The position numbers and the translations under genes are program-made. Positions 13,197 to 14,175 of a DNA stretch of 14,175 nt are shown here, in pieces. The notes below the pieces were generated by a model, which did no database searches, was not told where the DNA came from, and worked only from the letters and a program-made list of their open reading frames with translations. The stretch is from positions 1 through 14,175 of the forward strand of contig SFHK01000079.1 of NCBI GenBank assembly GCA_004556395.1, given 5' to 3'. This DNA is from Clostridiales bacterium. GTDB taxonomy: Bacteria; Bacillota; Clostridia; Christensenellales; Aristaeellaceae. Each line of letters opens with the position of its first letter. The first letter of the stretch is position 1.

Positions 13197-13775
13197 GCGC
13201 AAGGCCGACAGGCGCGCGGGAACGCGGAGCCGACAGGCGCGCGGGCGCGAAGCCGACGGGCGCGCGGGTGCGAAGCCGACGGGCGCGCGGGCGCGAAGCC
13301 GACGGGCGCGCGGACGCGAAGCCGACAGGCGCGCGGGCGCGAAGCCGACAGGCGTGCGGGGCGCGAAACCGACAGGCGTGCGGGGCGCGAAACCGACGGG
13401 CACACGGGCGCGAAGCCGACGGGCGCGCGGGCGCGGAGCCGACGGGCGCGCGGGTGCGAAGCCGACGGGCGCGCGGGAACGCGGAGCCGACGGGCGCGCG
13501 GGCGCGAAGCCGACGGGCGCGCGGGTGCGAAGCCGACAGGCGCGCGGGAACGCGGAGCCGACGAGCGCGCGGGCGCGAAGCCGACGGGCGCGCGGGTGCG
13601 AAGCCGACAGGCGCGCGGGAACGCGGAGCCGACGAGCGCGTGGGCGCGAAGCCGACGGGCGCGCGGGCGCGAAGCCGACAGGCGCGCGGGGCGCGAAGCC
13701 GACGGGCGCGCGGGCGCGAAGCCGACGGGCGCGCGGGAACGCGGAGCCGACGGGCGCGCGGGTGCGAAGCCGACC
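13197..13775. repeat. GC-rich minisatellite, 25 units of about 23 bp
   Basis: I count 25 occurrences of the core (A/G)(A/G)(G/A)CCGAC. The usual unit is GCGAAGCCGACGGGCGCGCGG plus two bases (23 bp); some units are lengthened by GGAACGCGGAG in place of GGCGCGAAG. Because 23 is not a multiple of three, all three frames cycle through the same Arg/Ala/Gly-rich peptides, and the long open frames here are artefacts of composition. The last unit runs into a hairpin arm at 13765-13775. The stretch between the element and this array (13139-13196) holds nothing I can identify. Confidence 0.9.
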
Positions 13776-13791
13776 TGATGGGTCGGCTTCG
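13765..13791. terminator. Hairpin at the minisatellite/duplication boundary
   Basis: CGAAGCCGACC (13765-13775) pairs perfectly with GGTCGGCTTCG (13781-13791), loop TGATG. A shortened equivalent (9-bp stem) lies at 13996-14022. Each sits just after the stop codon of a minus-strand gene fragment, so they look like old terminator stems of that gene. No T-tract is seen. Confidence 0.6.
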
Positions 13792-13803
13792 GTGAGTATG
13801 CGT

Positions 13804-13983
13804 TTACAGCTCCAGCGCTTCGATCAGGCGAGAAAGGCGCGCGTCGGGTTCGAAGAAGTGGTTGCCGGGGGTTCATGGTCAGGGTTACGTCGAGATGCCG
13901 GGCGCGGAGGATCTGGACTGTCTCGCGGGCGGCTGCGCCGACGGTAGAAAGGTAGGGACTGGTGAATTTCTTGCGGTTGTACA
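13804..13983 (-). pseudogene. 3' end of a broken gene, copy A
   Basis: On the minus strand the sequence reads LYNRKKFTSPYLSTVGAAAR, ETVQILRARHLDVTLTMNP in one frame. After a run of five C (near 13858), the frame shifts to GNHFFEPDARLSRLIEALEL and a TAA at 13806-13804. One extra C explains the break. The 3' end PGNHFFEP...RLIEALE, with a His in a Gly-Asn-His turn before a final helix, would fit the C-terminus of an alpha/beta hydrolase, but this is a weak resemblance. The upstream body of the gene is absent; 13984-13995 already joins the next duplicate. Confidence 0.5.
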
Positions 13984-14034
13984 GCGATGGATGCGCGAAG
14001 CCGACCTGATGGATCGGCTTCGGTGAGTATGCGT

Positions 14035-14175
14035 TTACAGCTCCAGCGCTTCGATCAGGCGGGAAAGGCGCGCGTTGGGTTCGAAGAAGTGGTTGCCGGG
14101 GCATGGGCAGAGTTGCGTCGAGGTACCGGGAACGGAGAAGCCGCATCGTCTCGCGGGGCTTCGGTGATGGATGCG
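14035..14175 (-). pseudogene. 3' end of the same broken gene, copy B
   Basis: It reads TMRLLRSRYLDATLPMP in one frame and PGNHFFEPNARLSRLIEALEL with TAA (14037-14035) in the next. The same frame break occurs at a run of C before GGCAACCAC as in copy A. The N-terminal side is shortened relative to copy A and the fragment runs off the window, so an intact parent gene could lie beyond the right edge. Confidence 0.45.

Larger units (their letters stand above)
13764..14175. repeat. 231-bp tandem duplication, running off the window
   Basis: Sequence from 13764 recurs from 13995 (offset 231): hairpin, GGTGAGTATGCGTTTACAG, CTCCAGCGCTTCGATCAGGC, and TTCGAAGAAGTGGTTGCCGGGG are shared. After about 14100 the second copy diverges and is shortened. 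Both copies end in GATGGATGCG (13986-13995 and 14166-14175), so a third copy may begin just past the window. Confidence 0.85.

Noticed and set aside
13197..13775. Possible CRISPR array
   Set aside because: The units are directly contiguous, with no unique spacers between repeats and no cas genes nearby. It is a minisatellite.
12971..14146. A 391-codon minus-strand open frame across the element, the minisatellite and the duplicated gene ends
   Set aside because: It merely strings together repeats that lack stops because of their GC-rich composition; it has no ribosome binding site and no domain, and the true gene ends lie in a different frame.

Overview
The window looks like a chromosomal stretch from a high-GC, probably uncultivated, gut-type member of the Clostridia. 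The signs are strong AAGGAGG-type ribosome binding sites, sigma-A-like promoters with TATAAT boxes, a DUF1836 gene and a DegV gene (both typical of Firmicutes), and an AbiEi-type antitoxin. This assignment is inference; no rRNA or other taxonomic marker is present.

Layout. Positions 1-505 are decayed tandem repeats of about 198 bp with no convincing gene. Positions 537-2155 hold a two-gene operon: a Gfo/Idh/MocA oxidoreductase and a GNAT acetyltransferase. A DUF1836 regulator (minus) and a DegV lipid-binding protein (plus) are divergently transcribed from two clear back-to-back promoters; DegV overlaps a PAP2-like membrane protein. Glutamate dehydrogenase gdhA (minus) follows. Positions 6271-9796 are a stranded phage packaging module (probable small terminase, large terminase, portal) with no capsid, tail, lysis or integrase genes. 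Next come a SAM-dependent methyltransferase, a small Cys-rich membrane protein, an orphan AbiEi antitoxin, an XRE repressor with a degenerate S24 domain, and an 81-residue Cys-rich protein. The right end (13139-14175) is non-coding: a 25-unit minisatellite of about 23 bp, then a 231-bp tandem duplication carrying the 3' end of a broken minus-strand gene.

The main theme is a short non-autonomous element (168 bp including TTAA at both ends, 15-bp terminal inverted repeats, internal nested hairpin). It occurs as two full copies (2190-2357, 12971-13138), one left-half fragment (10747-10832), and one unusual locus (4579-4748) where a right half and a left half meet at a single TTAA. At that last locus the element is fused in frame to gdhA and supplies its last 35 codons and stop codon. 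At 10829-10836 the element end forms part of the ribosome binding site of the next gene. I do not recognise it as a named family. It is the best candidate here for something undescribed.

No rRNA, tRNA, CRISPR array or complete insertion sequence was seen.
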